Positions 18,601-25,188 of a DNA stretch of 64,000 nt are shown here, piece by piece. How positions within the stretch are numbered: the first letter of the stretch is position 1; every line of letters begins with the position of its first letter. The stretch spans positions 1-64,000 of the forward strand of contig CALUCD010000005.1 in NCBI GenBank assembly GCA_943914465.1, given 5' to 3'. The notes below the pieces were generated by a model. That model worked only from the letters and a program-made list of their open reading frames with translations. It did not search any database and was not told the origin of the DNA. The stretch comes from an uncultured Corynebacterium sp. Lineage in GTDB: Bacteria; Actinomycetota; Actinomycetes; Mycobacteriales; Mycobacteriaceae. A program made the position numbers and the translations under genes.

Positions 18601-19026
18601 GTAGAGCAGGAGCGCTTTGACCCCGGTGCGGCCCTGAGCGCGGGCACGCGCGGCATGGTCCAACACCGGGTATAGGAATGACTCGGTCTTACCGGAACCG
18701 GTACCGGTGATGACCAACGTCGGCTGTGGGCGGCGGTCGCCGTTGTCGTCTGTGCTGCGCAGCCTGCGAAAGGCCTCTGCCTGGTGATGGTAGGGGGTAA
18801 ACCACGATGGCAGCCACGTTAAAAGCCCATCCCACGCGCTTGCCCGGGCGTAGGGCAAACGCACCCGCACGTACGGGCCGTAAAACAGACCCCGCTCAGT
18901 GTCTTCGAAAAACGCTTTCAACGCGCTGGCCGTCTCTGGGTTTGCGAGTGAGAAGGCGGTGGCGAGGTACTCGGAGACACCACCAAGCACGTGTTCCGAT
19001 GCGCGAACGGGAATAAGCGTAGACAT
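12661..19026 (-). CDS. Giant DEAH helicase with zinc clusters and DUF1998 region (DrmA/DrmB-like fusion)
   Basis: The protein is about 2120 residues. Visible motifs are Walker A TGTGSGKTES near 107, LLLYPMNALANDQ, VLDEFHTYDGAQGTD near 236, VATSATLG, then after a long insert VATPTLEMGID and YVQRVGRAGR near 1109. Cysteine pairs (CRECGRAGW, CPSCGETD, CPTCSYGE, CTYCGH) suggest several zinc knuckles. VPGGTGYLSQFA and CPECLLPYTHWNQL near 1640-1690 match the DUF1998/MZB-type C-terminus. A later KPDFLF with VAVFTDGAAYH near 1800 recalls a PD-(D/E)XK-like fold. In DISARM, DrmA is the helicase and DrmB carries DUF1998; here both seem joined. The frame opens at 19044, but ATG at 19026 is equally possible; neither has a strong ribosome site. 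Confidence 0.8.
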   Translation of the reverse strand: MSTLIPVRASEHVLGGVSEYLATAFSLANPETASALKAFFEDTERGLFYGPYVRVRLPYARASAWDGLLTWLPSWFTPYHHQAEAFRRLRSTDDNGDRRPQPTLVITGTGSGKTESFLYPVLDHAARARAQGRTGVKALLLYPMNALANDQADRLARLITSEPALAGVTAGIYTGEAKGNVTVVTEQSLINDPDAIRLNPPDILLTNYKMLDQLLLRAEDREIWRKSATSLQYLVLDEFHTYDGAQGTDVALLLRRLGLMLKAHQPAGFVGQYEANPLGRVTPVATSATLGGEGDRQKVLDFAGTIFGEVFTPDALVGEQTLTYATWVEEIAQSFGAHPVQPYPDIDQLRAVVKAITHDTSGRDHADVVLDVFRTQLWQAGDSLAETIAAYAVHPLTEALLTNADPAAPLIERAGEEVKTLPQLVLGPIVERSLTPEVAREFITHLLTAVAHLRALAGHAYGFGGKRLPGVETHLWVREVSRIERAVTPNETGEVFRFADDGQLAWDDAGVWLPAIYCRECGRAGWMTALEPGTDAVVLGGSEIRNASINARERTRPLIDATNEHRRALADGVELTELGDEGGKRTLMWFHTTTRTLSTTEPTEEERADGTSIPVLTYSGLDAEKYALNQECPSCGETDTIRYIGSRVATLLSVGLSNLFGMPGLAQDEKKTLVFADSVQDAAHRAGFVQSRARAFGIRTLMRAVVAEATDEGTDGGTGALTLAQLPQRILERADADTDPARARFELLPPEIAETPKFAAFWSTNAPDDERRRATTAVLNRLELDAALEFGQRAHLPRSLVSTGALVPAVQVDDALLLDAAGAALDNLEAGLFDINDASSPHVRLRWMRGLLEQVRERGGIITPLLQNYVQDDANSWRLHNRYAKASGVPSFPKGGAPEFPRAGAAVDDKDRGITSLSSPRGRYARWTAKMLGISTHDATTALTSVFKQLANSGVVTAISTATGGTIYALKPEQVVVRWEEHARVLQCGVCHGTLGVDKQTSSLLAAMPCPTRGCLGELVPVDIEENYYSRLYASTTPRAVVAREHTGLIPKDERLALERAFRGAELAPNAPNVLVATPTLEMGIDIGDLSTVMLASLPKSVASYVQRVGRAGRLTGNSLVLAFVQGRGTTLPKLNNPLSIIAGTVVPPAAFLSATEILHRQVTAYLVDTLDFGAQGVDVSDAQSVFSTKHRSLVEVLSEDIAKGVGARVDAYLATVADAVDAATIDHTRAWATGQDPDSLVGALHRTQDLWDGEVKTFTARRDVLQERVIALEAKVDPNAGTENADPELEREQRSTKAAFKRTQRDLEDILRGEHWISSMERYGLLPNFTLLDDAVELAVVVSQLNPSTMQIDPETFELSRGVSSALTELAPGNTFYARGIAATVDAVEMGYNGADVEQWRLCPTCSYGERVTAGATPSACPVCAAPGFADKGQVLDAVRMRRVSAEVDRARSLIDGTQEERRELHFTTTMSFAVPEGGHGGRWFTSLGFGAEYLRYVNLTWFNLGRGPSTKKIYANKETDAPLFTVCTYCGHLDSQKGANTKWDHRPWCPKRTAREEESITVALSRTLTTQGVLLHVPVQLTAGDNSTIPSLTAAIKMGFKEVLGGDPEHLNVVTVRVPNAKGGTVEALLMHDNVPGGTGYLSQFAETEDVRRLLERAFLRVRSCACAGDDRLACPECLLPYTHWNQLENTSRAAAERVLRAILSSQDHPSPELDPLAVAWECESEAPVPESASHLEVKFREVLRNALEARHATVKDVPNAGQVEWQITFPNGEDWKMREQVNKGYTKPDFLFTHRTKPAVRPVAVFTDGAAYHISAAHYRFNDDIAKRNRLHYEEGWLPWTITDADIAWFSDEQRDMPTPPKWASMKKHPELASFGEEGWKFFKSSPVTQLLDYLAAPEARRYTMVDQALIQRLKQVATPSSTARGPRITYNNEIHFDGTFMRTPDRQKLVFVLKRMCIDAPHADSISADNWRDFLRFANLLWLADAAVEIATSAADDTDAVLDAAADADAEAAVGAISAAWSEAISEFDDDEDASSVVNALRLLARSGAEATEDIGEEVGSLPTAVSWPHRKIALLMERDESYASAEASLREAGWTLLYPTTLDERSIPAALLGSGG

Positions 19027-19044
19027 CGGATTTAGTTTATCCAT

Positions 19045-19419
19045 ATTGAATTGTCAGGTTGCAGCTAGCTCACTACGACGCGCCGCTAACCTTCACAGGC
19101 CGCTGCTGCTAACGGTTTTGTCGCCGGATGGCTACACGCGGCGGCGGGAAGTTGCTCTGGGTAAGTCATATATGTAGCGTCAGCCACGGAGTCCCTCGGG
19201 TTTGGGTTCACGGACACAGACTCTGTGTTCCTCCAAGGGTTTTCACTTTAGCGGCGCTTCCCTTAACCCGTCAGAGCTACGTCAGCGTTTAACATCAGAA
19301 GAGCGTTGCGTGATGAGATGGATTAGAGAACTTCCCATTCCACATGAGAACTCGCTATATCACCGCGTCATACAACCGCAACAACGCCTCCATCGGTACA
19401 GCGAGCTAAGAGGGACACC
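19045..19419. other. Intergenic region upstream of the DEAH helicase
   Basis: This stretch is lower in GC than the helicase genes and should contain the promoter of the DEAH-UvrD operon on the minus strand. A plus-strand open frame of 81 codons (19202-19447) reads somewhat protein-like (SELRQRLTSEERCVMRW), but it has no ribosome site and overlaps the end of the next gene, so I do not call it. No terminator or repeat is evident. Confidence 0.4.
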
Positions 19420-20265
19420 CTACCCAGAGTCAGATGGGCTTGATTGATTACCCCACCCGGGAACGTCAATCAATTTTCCCGGACTGTCCACAAAAGCATC
19501 TCTTGGAAGCATGACATGTCTACTAACCTGTTTAGAGGAAACTAATTTATAGCCTTGTGACTCGAAGAAATCAATTGCCAACGTCGGCATGTCGCGAATA
19601 ACAGCGGATACCTGGGATTTCCTCCAGTCAACGAGTGTTTCCCTCAGTATCGCTACCGCCTCGTTGGGTTTCATATTTCGTGGCTCAACCCCGTACTCTT
19701 CCAGCATCATCAGCAGAATATCCTCCAAAGCTGGGCGAAATCGAGTGCCTCCCACAGGGAAGTGCAGGTCTGAGAGGTTAACTCGCTTTCGGTGCTTCGC
19801 GCGTTTGCGAGCACGTTTGCTCCCTTCGCCGAGATGCCCCAAAGACGCTTGGGCATCTTTCATCGGCTCGCTCGGATTAATATCTGGATGATCAGCGTGA
19901 AAATGGATGTGAGCTTTGGGTAACCGCGAATCGTAGTCCGATACATAGTCATACCTGAACAATGGTCGGTTTGGCCGGTCCACTAGAGAGATACCATAGG
20001 TCGACTTAGTAACCTTTAACCAACTCCCCGATCGATCTGAGGTACAAGTCCATTCAGCTGTTACTAAGAAGGTCTCCTGCTGATCAGCGTCCATTGTGAA
20101 CCCGACTTGTTCGTTGTGGATTTCAACATGCCAACCACCATCGCCCTTAACAACGTCGGCTTGAAATGCCCTCAGCTCGTCGCCGGCGAATATAGACGCA
20201 ATATTGTTGATTTTGGCTGCGAATTGCGAAGCCTGAACGTCAATTGGTAGTTCGTTGTTCTCCAC
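19420..20265 (-). CDS. Unknown protein, second gene of a two-gene unit
   Basis: The 281-residue protein begins MENNELPIDVQASQFAAKIN. I do not recognise it with confidence. It has a mixed N-terminal half, a histidine patch KAHIHFHADHPDI near residue 120, a basic stretch KRARKRAKHRKRVN near 155, and then DLHFPVGGTRFRPALEDILL, a motif I associate with uncharacterised actinobacterial proteins. No membrane segment or signal peptide is visible. Its start lies 8 bases after the stop of the 74-codon gene upstream, so the two are one transcript. Base composition is lower in GC than the helicases on both sides. A toxin-antitoxin or small defence role is possible, but nothing in the residues proves it. 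Confidence 0.7.
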   Translation of the reverse strand: MENNELPIDVQASQFAAKINNIASIFAGDELRAFQADVVKGDGGWHVEIHNEQVGFTMDADQQETFLVTAEWTCTSDRSGSWLKVTKSTYGISLVDRPNRPLFRYDYVSDYDSRLPKAHIHFHADHPDINPSEPMKDAQASLGHLGEGSKRARKRAKHRKRVNLSDLHFPVGGTRFRPALEDILLMMLEEYGVEPRNMKPNEAVAILRETLVDWRKSQVSAVIRDMPTLAIDFFESQGYKLVSSKQVSRHVMLPRDAFVDSPGKLIDVPGWGNQSSPSDSG

Positions 20266-20273
20266 TTCGCGGG

Positions 20274-20498
20274 CTAACTAACGCCTTCTCGTGCGAATGT
20301 GGCCATCCGTTGAAAGCGTTCATATCTCCTGAGCAGATTATTGAGCTCCGGGTCCAGCTGCCATTCCGACTCGCGGAACCGAATCTCTCGAACGCTCATA
20401 CCAGTTGCCTCAATAGCCTCATCCAATCGGTCAATTTCCTGCTGGATTTCTTCGAGGGTCCAATGCCGCACAGCCCGTGTCACATAGGTCGGGTTCAT
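20274..20498 (-). CDS. Small unknown helical protein paired with 19420-20265
   Basis: The 74-residue protein begins MNPTYVTRAVRHWTLEEIQQ, continues EIDRLDEAIEATGMSVREI and ends REGVS. The heptad-like hydrophobic spacing (I, L, I across residues 18-30) predicts a helical or coiled-coil protein. A plausible GGGGGAG-type ribosome site precedes the ATG at 20498. It sits immediately upstream of the 281-residue unknown gene, as a small antitoxin gene would. I do not recognise the family. Confidence 0.65.
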   Translation of the reverse strand: MNPTYVTRAVRHWTLEEIQQEIDRLDEAIEATGMSVREIRFRESEWQLDPELNNLLRRYERFQRMATFAREGVS

Positions 20499-20634
20499 TA
20501 CTCCCCCTTTCAGGGTTCAGAAGGCAGCCCCATTTTAGCTCTCGCAGAGACGTGTTGACCACTTGGCCGGGGAAAAAGCCCACACGTACTCAGTTACCCT
20601 GCTACAGCCTTTAAAGCACACATACGCCTAACTC

Positions 20635-20866
20635 GTATCCGAGTCTCGATCCAGCAGCCGGAACGGACGCTCGCACACATACCCCATCCCGGATTGCGAA
20701 GATCGTGTCCGATCTGACGATGACAACGGTGCCCCGTCCTTCAGCGTACGTCCGCCTTCAGACTCTTCTTCGGCACCTTAAAACTATTCAGCGATAACAC
20801 AACAATTGCGTCAACCTCTACCTGTGTCACGTGCTACTCCTCATATTTGCACAGCGGCGCTGTGAA
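20635..20866 (-). pseudogene. Decayed duplicate of the 3' end of the methyltransferase gene
   Basis: Read on the minus strand, one frame gives VEVDAIVVLSLNSFKVPKKS, then LKADVR and a stop. A shifted frame continues LKDGAPLSSSDRTRSSQSGM and then YVCERPFRLLDRDSD. These match the C-terminal region of the intact methyltransferase at 25189-29835: VEIDAIVALSLG, KVPKEILKADAALKDG, ADRTWTHPQSG, YVYEYPFRQLDREAD. About 95 bases between the VEIDAI and KVPK parts are missing, and there is at least one frameshift. DNA identity by eye is roughly three quarters, so it derives from a divergent allele rather than a fresh copy. It has the same strand as the intact gene and marks an old junction. Confidence 0.8.
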
Positions 20867-21486
20867 TGCGTTTGCAATCCGACGCCTGATTAAAATGCCT
20901 ACGAAAATTACTCAGCGCACTGCTGAAACTTCGATCAGATTGACGGAATTTCACATCATGGAGGGGACGAAGCCGCCCGATGCTTGGGACGCGCTAGGAG
21001 GCTTCGAAATATATGTCATTAGGCGCGCATTTTCTTCATCCACGGTCTGGTTCTGCGTCGCCTGGACATTACCCGGGCATCCGTTCCCAGAGTTCTGCGT
21101 TCTCGAGGAGGGGGGCCCACGTACCGAGTGCCACCCGTGCGAGCTAGCAGGTTGGCTTGTCGCATCGGACCGATCCAGTCAGAAATCGCTAACCTTCGTG
21201 TCGCTCGATCAATTCGTTCACGTGACGCGTCTTTTCACCTAAGACGATGTAACTAAGTTGTGCAGTCAGACTGACTCGAATGGTTGTCGGCACTTCGAGA
21301 CCTCTTGAGCGGCCCAGCACAACGGTGGGATGCACCCGACGCTGCGGTCTGAGTACCGCACTCAGGCCAGGTCGACGTCAGACGCCGTTGCAATGCCGGG
21401 GTAAATCGACGCGCCTTCACGCGCTTCGACCTGCGGCCGGGCGCACATGAAAACTTTTGTCCCAATCCTCCACCCGAACAACGCCG
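20867..21486. other. Gene-poor stretch after the methyltransferase remnant
   Basis: No gene is called here. A plus-strand frame is open from 20847 to 21242, but its upstream end lies inside the methyltransferase remnant. The part from the ATG at 20895 lacks a ribosome site and resembles no family I know. Between 21243 and 21486 no frame, repeat or hairpin stands out. The stretch looks like decaying DNA left between inserted units. Confidence 0.4.
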
Positions 21487-21801
21487 TCAATCAACAAGGT
21501 CGATGAGCATTGCCGACATGAGGCCTAAGCGATCATATTGGCCCGCAGTAGCCATGATTAGGTCGAAGTATTCCTCGATGGTGTCGTTGTACTGCGTAAA
21601 AGGAGGCGGCGTCTGGTGATCATAAATGCACACTCTGACGGAGGGCTCCTGCTTGAGGGCATCCCTCACGTTCCTGACTTGCTCATTCGTTGCCTGGCGG
21701 GCGTGGATATCGCAAGCCCCAATAAGGCCCGCTAAAGAGACCCAATCCTGCATCTCCTCTTGTTCAGCTTTCAAGTTTGCTATGACCTCATCGGGCAACA
21801 T
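21487..21801 (-). CDS. Small unknown protein of the DWVS family
   Basis: The 104-residue acidic protein begins MLPDEVIANLKAEQEEMQ and contains DWVSLAGLI, QATNEQ and RDALKQ, matching the order in the 109-residue protein at 9713-10042. The two C-terminal halves diverge, although both carry a methionine-rich hydrophobic segment (LIMATAG here, AMMQVLL there). It is cytoplasmic by lack of signal or membrane segments. It follows the RelA/SpoT-partner pair on the same strand after a 47-base gap. Function is unknown. Confidence 0.65.
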   Translation of the reverse strand: MLPDEVIANLKAEQEEMQDWVSLAGLIGACDIHARQATNEQVRNVRDALKQEPSVRVCIYDHQTPPPFTQYNDTIEEYFDLIMATAGQYDRLGLMSAMLIDLVD

Positions 21802-21848
21802 GGGCGTTGACCTCCTAACGACTGAGCAGACGCGATGGAAGGTACTGG

Positions 21849-22049
21849 TTAGACTGCGGAAAAGTATCGAGAATGTGAAACCCGCAGATGATCTTCACTT
21901 GCGCTCGCGACCGCAACAATCTCCAGGTCAGGGTCATTGTTGTGACGATCCAGTTTCAGACGCTCGACGGTAGCTTCACGCAGGGACCCGAACTGTTCGA
22001 GCGCCATCTCGCCCGTTCGGCGCTGGTACTTAATCAAGTAAGCGGTCAT
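21849..22049 (-). CDS. Small partner of the RelA/SpoT-domain protein, antitoxin candidate
   Basis: The 66-residue protein reads MTAYLIKYQRRTGEMALEQF and ends HLRVSHSRYFSAV. Similar short proteins (YLI-Y-R-TGE opening, H-RYF ending) occur as uncharacterised actinobacterial proteins. Its ATG overlaps the stop of the upstream RelA/SpoT-domain gene by four bases (ATGA at 22049-22046), with GGAG upstream, so the two are tightly coupled. In toxSAS modules a small synthetase-type toxin is paired with a small antitoxin, which is the analogy I use. In many such modules the antitoxin gene comes first; here it is second. The role is inferred from context alone. Confidence 0.65.
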   Translation of the reverse strand: MTAYLIKYQRRTGEMALEQFGSLREATVERLKLDRHNNDPDLEIVAVASASEDHLRVSHSRYFSAV

Positions 22050-22882
22050 CCCCGGCTCCTGTCAGTGGCTTTCGGTCGGTTAGCTCTCAGGCTTTTGTGA
22101 ATGCTGTCAAGTGTGCCATAAAGATCCGGTTCCAATGTACTAATGTCCGATTCTGCCGACGGTGAGCCGTTATCTACCAGTTCTTCGACTTCCTTTACAC
22201 GGTTCGACAAGGCATGCAGATCTTGCACGATCCTTCCTGCGCCTGCTGGAACACCCACATCTGCCTCATGTAGGTACCGGATCTCGCGACCATAAATATC
22301 AGCTGCTTCTTCGTAAAGGTTCGCCCACTTTGATTGCAGCGAAGACCGAATCTGCATCTCAGCGCGGCCCAAACTGGAACGTATATGTAGATGTACTGCG
22401 CGGTACCCAGAGTGTGAGCCTTCCCTAAGATCTCTGATGTCCACACGGTTAGCTCCCGCAACCACGAATGCATTCGAAAACGCCTCTGCAACTTTTGTTT
22501 GCTGAGAGAGGGTCAAAGAACAGTCGAACCGGAGCCCAGCGACATCTTGAACGTTGAGCAGCGGTGTCTTTCTCATTCGGCGCAGTTTCTGTAGGAGGGT
22601 TTCCTCCGTCTTCACGCGCGCCGAGAAGACATAGGTATCCGAATTCGGTAGGACCACTGGCGCAGCCCCAGGTTTTAGGGGCAGGAGGAGGCTGGCTGCG
22701 GTCTCCTCAGCGATTGCTAACAGATCCGACAAGAGGACGGAGTTGAACTCGAGGAACGCTTCAATCACGCTCGTGTCGTGCGGCATTCCATCTCGCCATT
22801 GTTTTCCTTCGCGATCAACAGCGCTCTTAGCGTACGGCGGTGTTCCCGATAGCTGTTGATCCTCGTCGGCGCAATTATTCAC
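22046..22882 (-). CDS. RelA/SpoT-type nucleotidyltransferase-domain protein, toxSAS-like toxin candidate
   Basis: The 278-residue protein starts at GTG 22882 after GGAGAGAC. The synthetase fold is visible as RVKTEETLLQKLRRMRK near 90-105, NVQDVAGLRFDCS near 112, HSGYRAVHLHIR near 160 and AEMQIRSSLQSKWANLYEE near 175. The HD hydrolase, TGS and ACT domains of long RelA/SpoT proteins are absent. Small alarmone synthetases of this size make (p)ppGpp, and toxic members make (p)ppApp or pyrophosphorylate tRNA. The substrate cannot be told from sequence alone. The direct coupling to a 66-codon gene and the location among defence genes favour a toxSAS-like abortive-infection module over a housekeeping enzyme. 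Confidence 0.78.
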   Translation of the reverse strand: MNNCADEDQQLSGTPPYAKSAVDREGKQWRDGMPHDTSVIEAFLEFNSVLLSDLLAIAEETAASLLLPLKPGAAPVVLPNSDTYVFSARVKTEETLLQKLRRMRKTPLLNVQDVAGLRFDCSLTLSQQTKVAEAFSNAFVVAGANRVDIRDLREGSHSGYRAVHLHIRSSLGRAEMQIRSSLQSKWANLYEEAADIYGREIRYLHEADVGVPAGAGRIVQDLHALSNRVKEVEELVDNGSPSAESDISTLEPDLYGTLDSIHKSLRANRPKATDRSRG

Positions 22883-22926
22883 CGTCTCTCCATCCCCTCA
22901 CCACACACGTGAAATGTCTGCTTGAT

Positions 22927-22964
22927 CGCCTCCGCATTCAAACTGCCGAAACGGATACGAGAAC
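22927..22964 (-). pseudogene. Possible second scrap of the methyltransferase 3' end
   Basis: The plus-strand text from CGCCTCC to GATACGAGAAC parallels 25294-25330 inside the methyltransferase gene (CGCCTCC, then AACTGTCGGAACGG and GTAC), with one indel and several substitutions. On the minus strand it reads SYPFRQFE, beside EYPFRQLD in the intact protein. Only about 38 bases match, so chance cannot be excluded. It lies exactly between two cargo units, which is why I record it. Confidence 0.3.
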
Positions 22965-23054
22965 GCCTATTTCGCCCCCGGGGTCTTCGCAGCAAGCCAA
23001 AGACGCCGCACCAATGCAACGCTTCTAATCCGATCAACGAACAGCTCAGCGCGA

Positions 23055-23276
23055 CTATGGAAACTCAACACGATTCTCGCCTAGTAGAATCAGCACCCGC
23101 CGCAAGTCGTCATATAGAGCACGCTCTCTTACGTCGAGCATGCCCGAATGTGCAAGGTCCTCGAGCTCTTCGATTTCGGCAGAGGGGAGCTGCGTGGATG
23201 TACGAAGAGCCGACAGACGATCCTGTTTCTTCTGCAATAGTTCCTTAGTGTTGGTGGTCTTGATTTCTACCGGCAT
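23055..23276 (-). CDS. Small unknown protein of the VEIKTTN family
   Basis: The 73-residue protein begins MPVEIKTTNTKELLQKKQDR and ends LLGENRVEFP. It is a close relative of 8484-8705, sharing LRTSTQLPSA/LRTSTRQPSA, LAHSGML and ERALYDDL. The ATG at 23276 has GGAGG eight bases upstream; the GTG at 23294 is less likely. It is charged and helical, without signal or membrane segments. It lies between the OLD nuclease and the RelA/SpoT-like gene. Its relative is coupled to a Fic gene, so it recurs near toxin-like enzymes. Function is unknown. Confidence 0.72.
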   Translation of the reverse strand: MPVEIKTTNTKELLQKKQDRLSALRTSTQLPSAEIEELEDLAHSGMLDVRERALYDDLRRVLILLGENRVEFP

Positions 23277-23405
23277 TGGTCCTGCCTCCTCCACTCCCCA
23301 GTCAGCCGTCAGTTTATATCGAGAGGCTACCCGAACATCCCGACACGAAAATAGGATCTATAGAACATGCGTTCTCTAAGGCTCTGATGCGACATGAAAA
23401 GTTCC

Positions 23406-25184
23406 TTATCCTCCGGAGCCAGACGGTGTCTCCTCCGTGACGGTGCCGTCGGTCGTGCCTTTGAGTGCTTCGGCCTCAATAGCATTTAGCGATGCCTCAA
23501 CGATTGTGGAGCAGAACTTTTGAACTGCATCTTCTTTGTATAGTTCTTGGTCGATCGCCGCTCGAGCCCACTCGTTTTTGTCTTGAGAAGTGATGATATC
23601 GCGATTGAAGTCTTCCAGCTCACCCTCGGGAATTAGAAGAACACCGGCTGGCTTTAGCGCCTCCAGTAGGTCGCGAACAAGCATGCAAACTTGATCGTCG
23701 CCATGGTTGATGCTGACATGTTTAGCAACTTTCTTCTTGAGCTTTCCTTCGCTTTGATCCTTCCGCACGCAGCCAAGCTCGTCGCTGTGAATCTCGCGAA
23801 AACGTTCGGCTATCTTGTGCGCGAGCCGGGACGCGTCTGCGGACCGTTCTGCGTCCATAGCACTGACCGTCTTCTTCAGTCGCTCTGGTTCTGAGACAAG
23901 ATCCAAGTCACCTACAATCACCGTGGGGCTCCGCAGGTTATGAAGTAGTGCGGCAGTCGAGGAGAAGTTGCTGTTTCCATTGGTAGGGATGAAAAGCAGG
24001 GAGTCTCTCAGTCTCTTCCGACCCCCGGAGGTATGGGACTGCAAGTAATGATCGACCGCCGACTCGAAGAACAAGGCATCTTTTTCGTTCTCCACTAACA
24101 CCGCAACAGAGGCAAACAGCGACTCGAGAATAGGTGTATACCTAATCCGACTTTTGCCCCTTACATCGTCAAATGCTCGAGAATCTACAGTGAGAGAGGC
24201 ATACTCGACGGAGTCCCGGTCTGTTCTGACTGCCAGCCTCTGAACGACGAGCTGATGCGGGTTGCCCTGACCGAGACCACTGAGAAAGTTTCTGTCATGA
24301 CTAGCGCACACAACCTGGCGTCCCTGACTACTACAAACCCGGTGAAGAACCTGTCCCAGACGATTCGCCTGTGGAGGATGCAGGAACGCCTCAGGTTCGT
24401 CGACCAAAATCACGCTCCGAGAATCGGTGTATAAGCGGAGTAACAGCCCTACGACATTCCGCATTCCCAAACCTTGCCGGTCTACAGTCGCAACATCAGA
24501 AAGAAATTGAATCGCTTCCGGTGAGTATGCGTCGGTCACTAGTGGCATTTTCTCTGGTTGCGGACCCAGGAAGAAGTTCAATCTTCCCTGAAGAGGATGG
24601 AAATGAATCTCCTCATCGAAGATGAACCGGAAATCGTCCTGTACTGCCCGATAGGCCTCATTCTGCTCGTAAAGTCTCACTAGAGCACTGGAGCTGTTCT
24701 CCATCGATTGGCGTTCCGATTCCGAAATGCGGCTCAGCGGTTCGTCGTAGCGAACGAACAGGTCAACGAAAAGTCCGAGACGGCTGCCATCTTCGGCTAG
24801 CGCCTTGATATATCCGTCGCTCAATGCAGCCGTCGATCCGTAGACGTCGTAGGGCAGTTCAGGATCATAGTAGGGACCGCTCCTGGCAAACTTTCGCTCG
24901 GCGACCCCGTTCAAGTATTTCTCTCTCTCGTCAGACGGCCAGCGAAGTTCTACCGAGTGAATTAAACCTTCATTCATATCGGCGATAGCGAGCGATTCCC
25001 CGTAGAGGTGCGCCCGTAATTGGTTGAGGAAGTGCGATTTTCCCGAGTTGTTGGGACCAACTATCGCGAGAATCGAATCCTTCTGAAGAGGGATCTCGTC
25101 TCCAGACTTAAGACGGATCGCTTTTATAGTCGGCTTTTGCTGTTCAGAGTCCATGTAAGGTGTCATATCTCCCGTATATCTCAT
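23406..25184 (-). CDS. OLD-family ATPase with TOPRIM nuclease domain
   Basis: The 592-residue protein has Walker A VGPNNSGKSHF near residue 45, a degenerate signature RQGLGMRNVVGLLL near 240, Walker B SVILVDEPEAFLHPP near 259 and H-loop VVCASHDRNFLSG. It then has TOPRIM features: VENEKDALFFESA near 365 and VIVGDLDLVSE near 428. This is the class 1 OLD layout, an ABC-type ATPase fused to a metal-dependent nickase/nuclease, as in P2 Old. No UvrD-type GajB gene is adjacent, so it is not Gabija. It starts four bases after the methyltransferase stop, so it is co-transcribed with the DISARM-like methylase. ATGs at 25166 and 25154 are alternative starts. Confidence 0.82.
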   Translation of the reverse strand: MRYTGDMTPYMDSEQQKPTIKAIRLKSGDEIPLQKDSILAIVGPNNSGKSHFLNQLRAHLYGESLAIADMNEGLIHSVELRWPSDEREKYLNGVAERKFARSGPYYDPELPYDVYGSTAALSDGYIKALAEDGSRLGLFVDLFVRYDEPLSRISESERQSMENSSSALVRLYEQNEAYRAVQDDFRFIFDEEIHFHPLQGRLNFFLGPQPEKMPLVTDAYSPEAIQFLSDVATVDRQGLGMRNVVGLLLRLYTDSRSVILVDEPEAFLHPPQANRLGQVLHRVCSSQGRQVVCASHDRNFLSGLGQGNPHQLVVQRLAVRTDRDSVEYASLTVDSRAFDDVRGKSRIRYTPILESLFASVAVLVENEKDALFFESAVDHYLQSHTSGGRKRLRDSLLFIPTNGNSNFSSTAALLHNLRSPTVIVGDLDLVSEPERLKKTVSAMDAERSADASRLAHKIAERFREIHSDELGCVRKDQSEGKLKKKVAKHVSINHGDDQVCMLVRDLLEALKPAGVLLIPEGELEDFNRDIITSQDKNEWARAAIDQELYKEDAVQKFCSTIVEASLNAIEAEALKGTTDGTVTEETPSGSGG

Positions 25185-25188
25185 CGTG

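Noticed and set aside
19202..19447. Plus-strand open frame of 81 codons that looks partly protein-like
   Set aside because: No ribosome site, overlaps the end of a better-supported minus-strand gene, and lies where a promoter is expected.
20847..21242. Plus-strand open frame of 131 codons
   Set aside because: Its beginning lies within the methyltransferase remnant on the other strand, there is no ribosome site at 20847 or 20895, and I see no family resemblance.
22903..22914. CACACGTGAAAT resembling parS
   Set aside because: Only the central CACGTGAAA is shared; the left arm of the palindrome is lost, so it is not a seventh site.
23406..25184. Gabija or PARIS system
   Set aside because: The ATPase-TOPRIM protein lacks an adjacent GajB-type helicase, and the TOPRIM part is fused rather than a separate AriB-like gene; a stand-alone OLD fits better.
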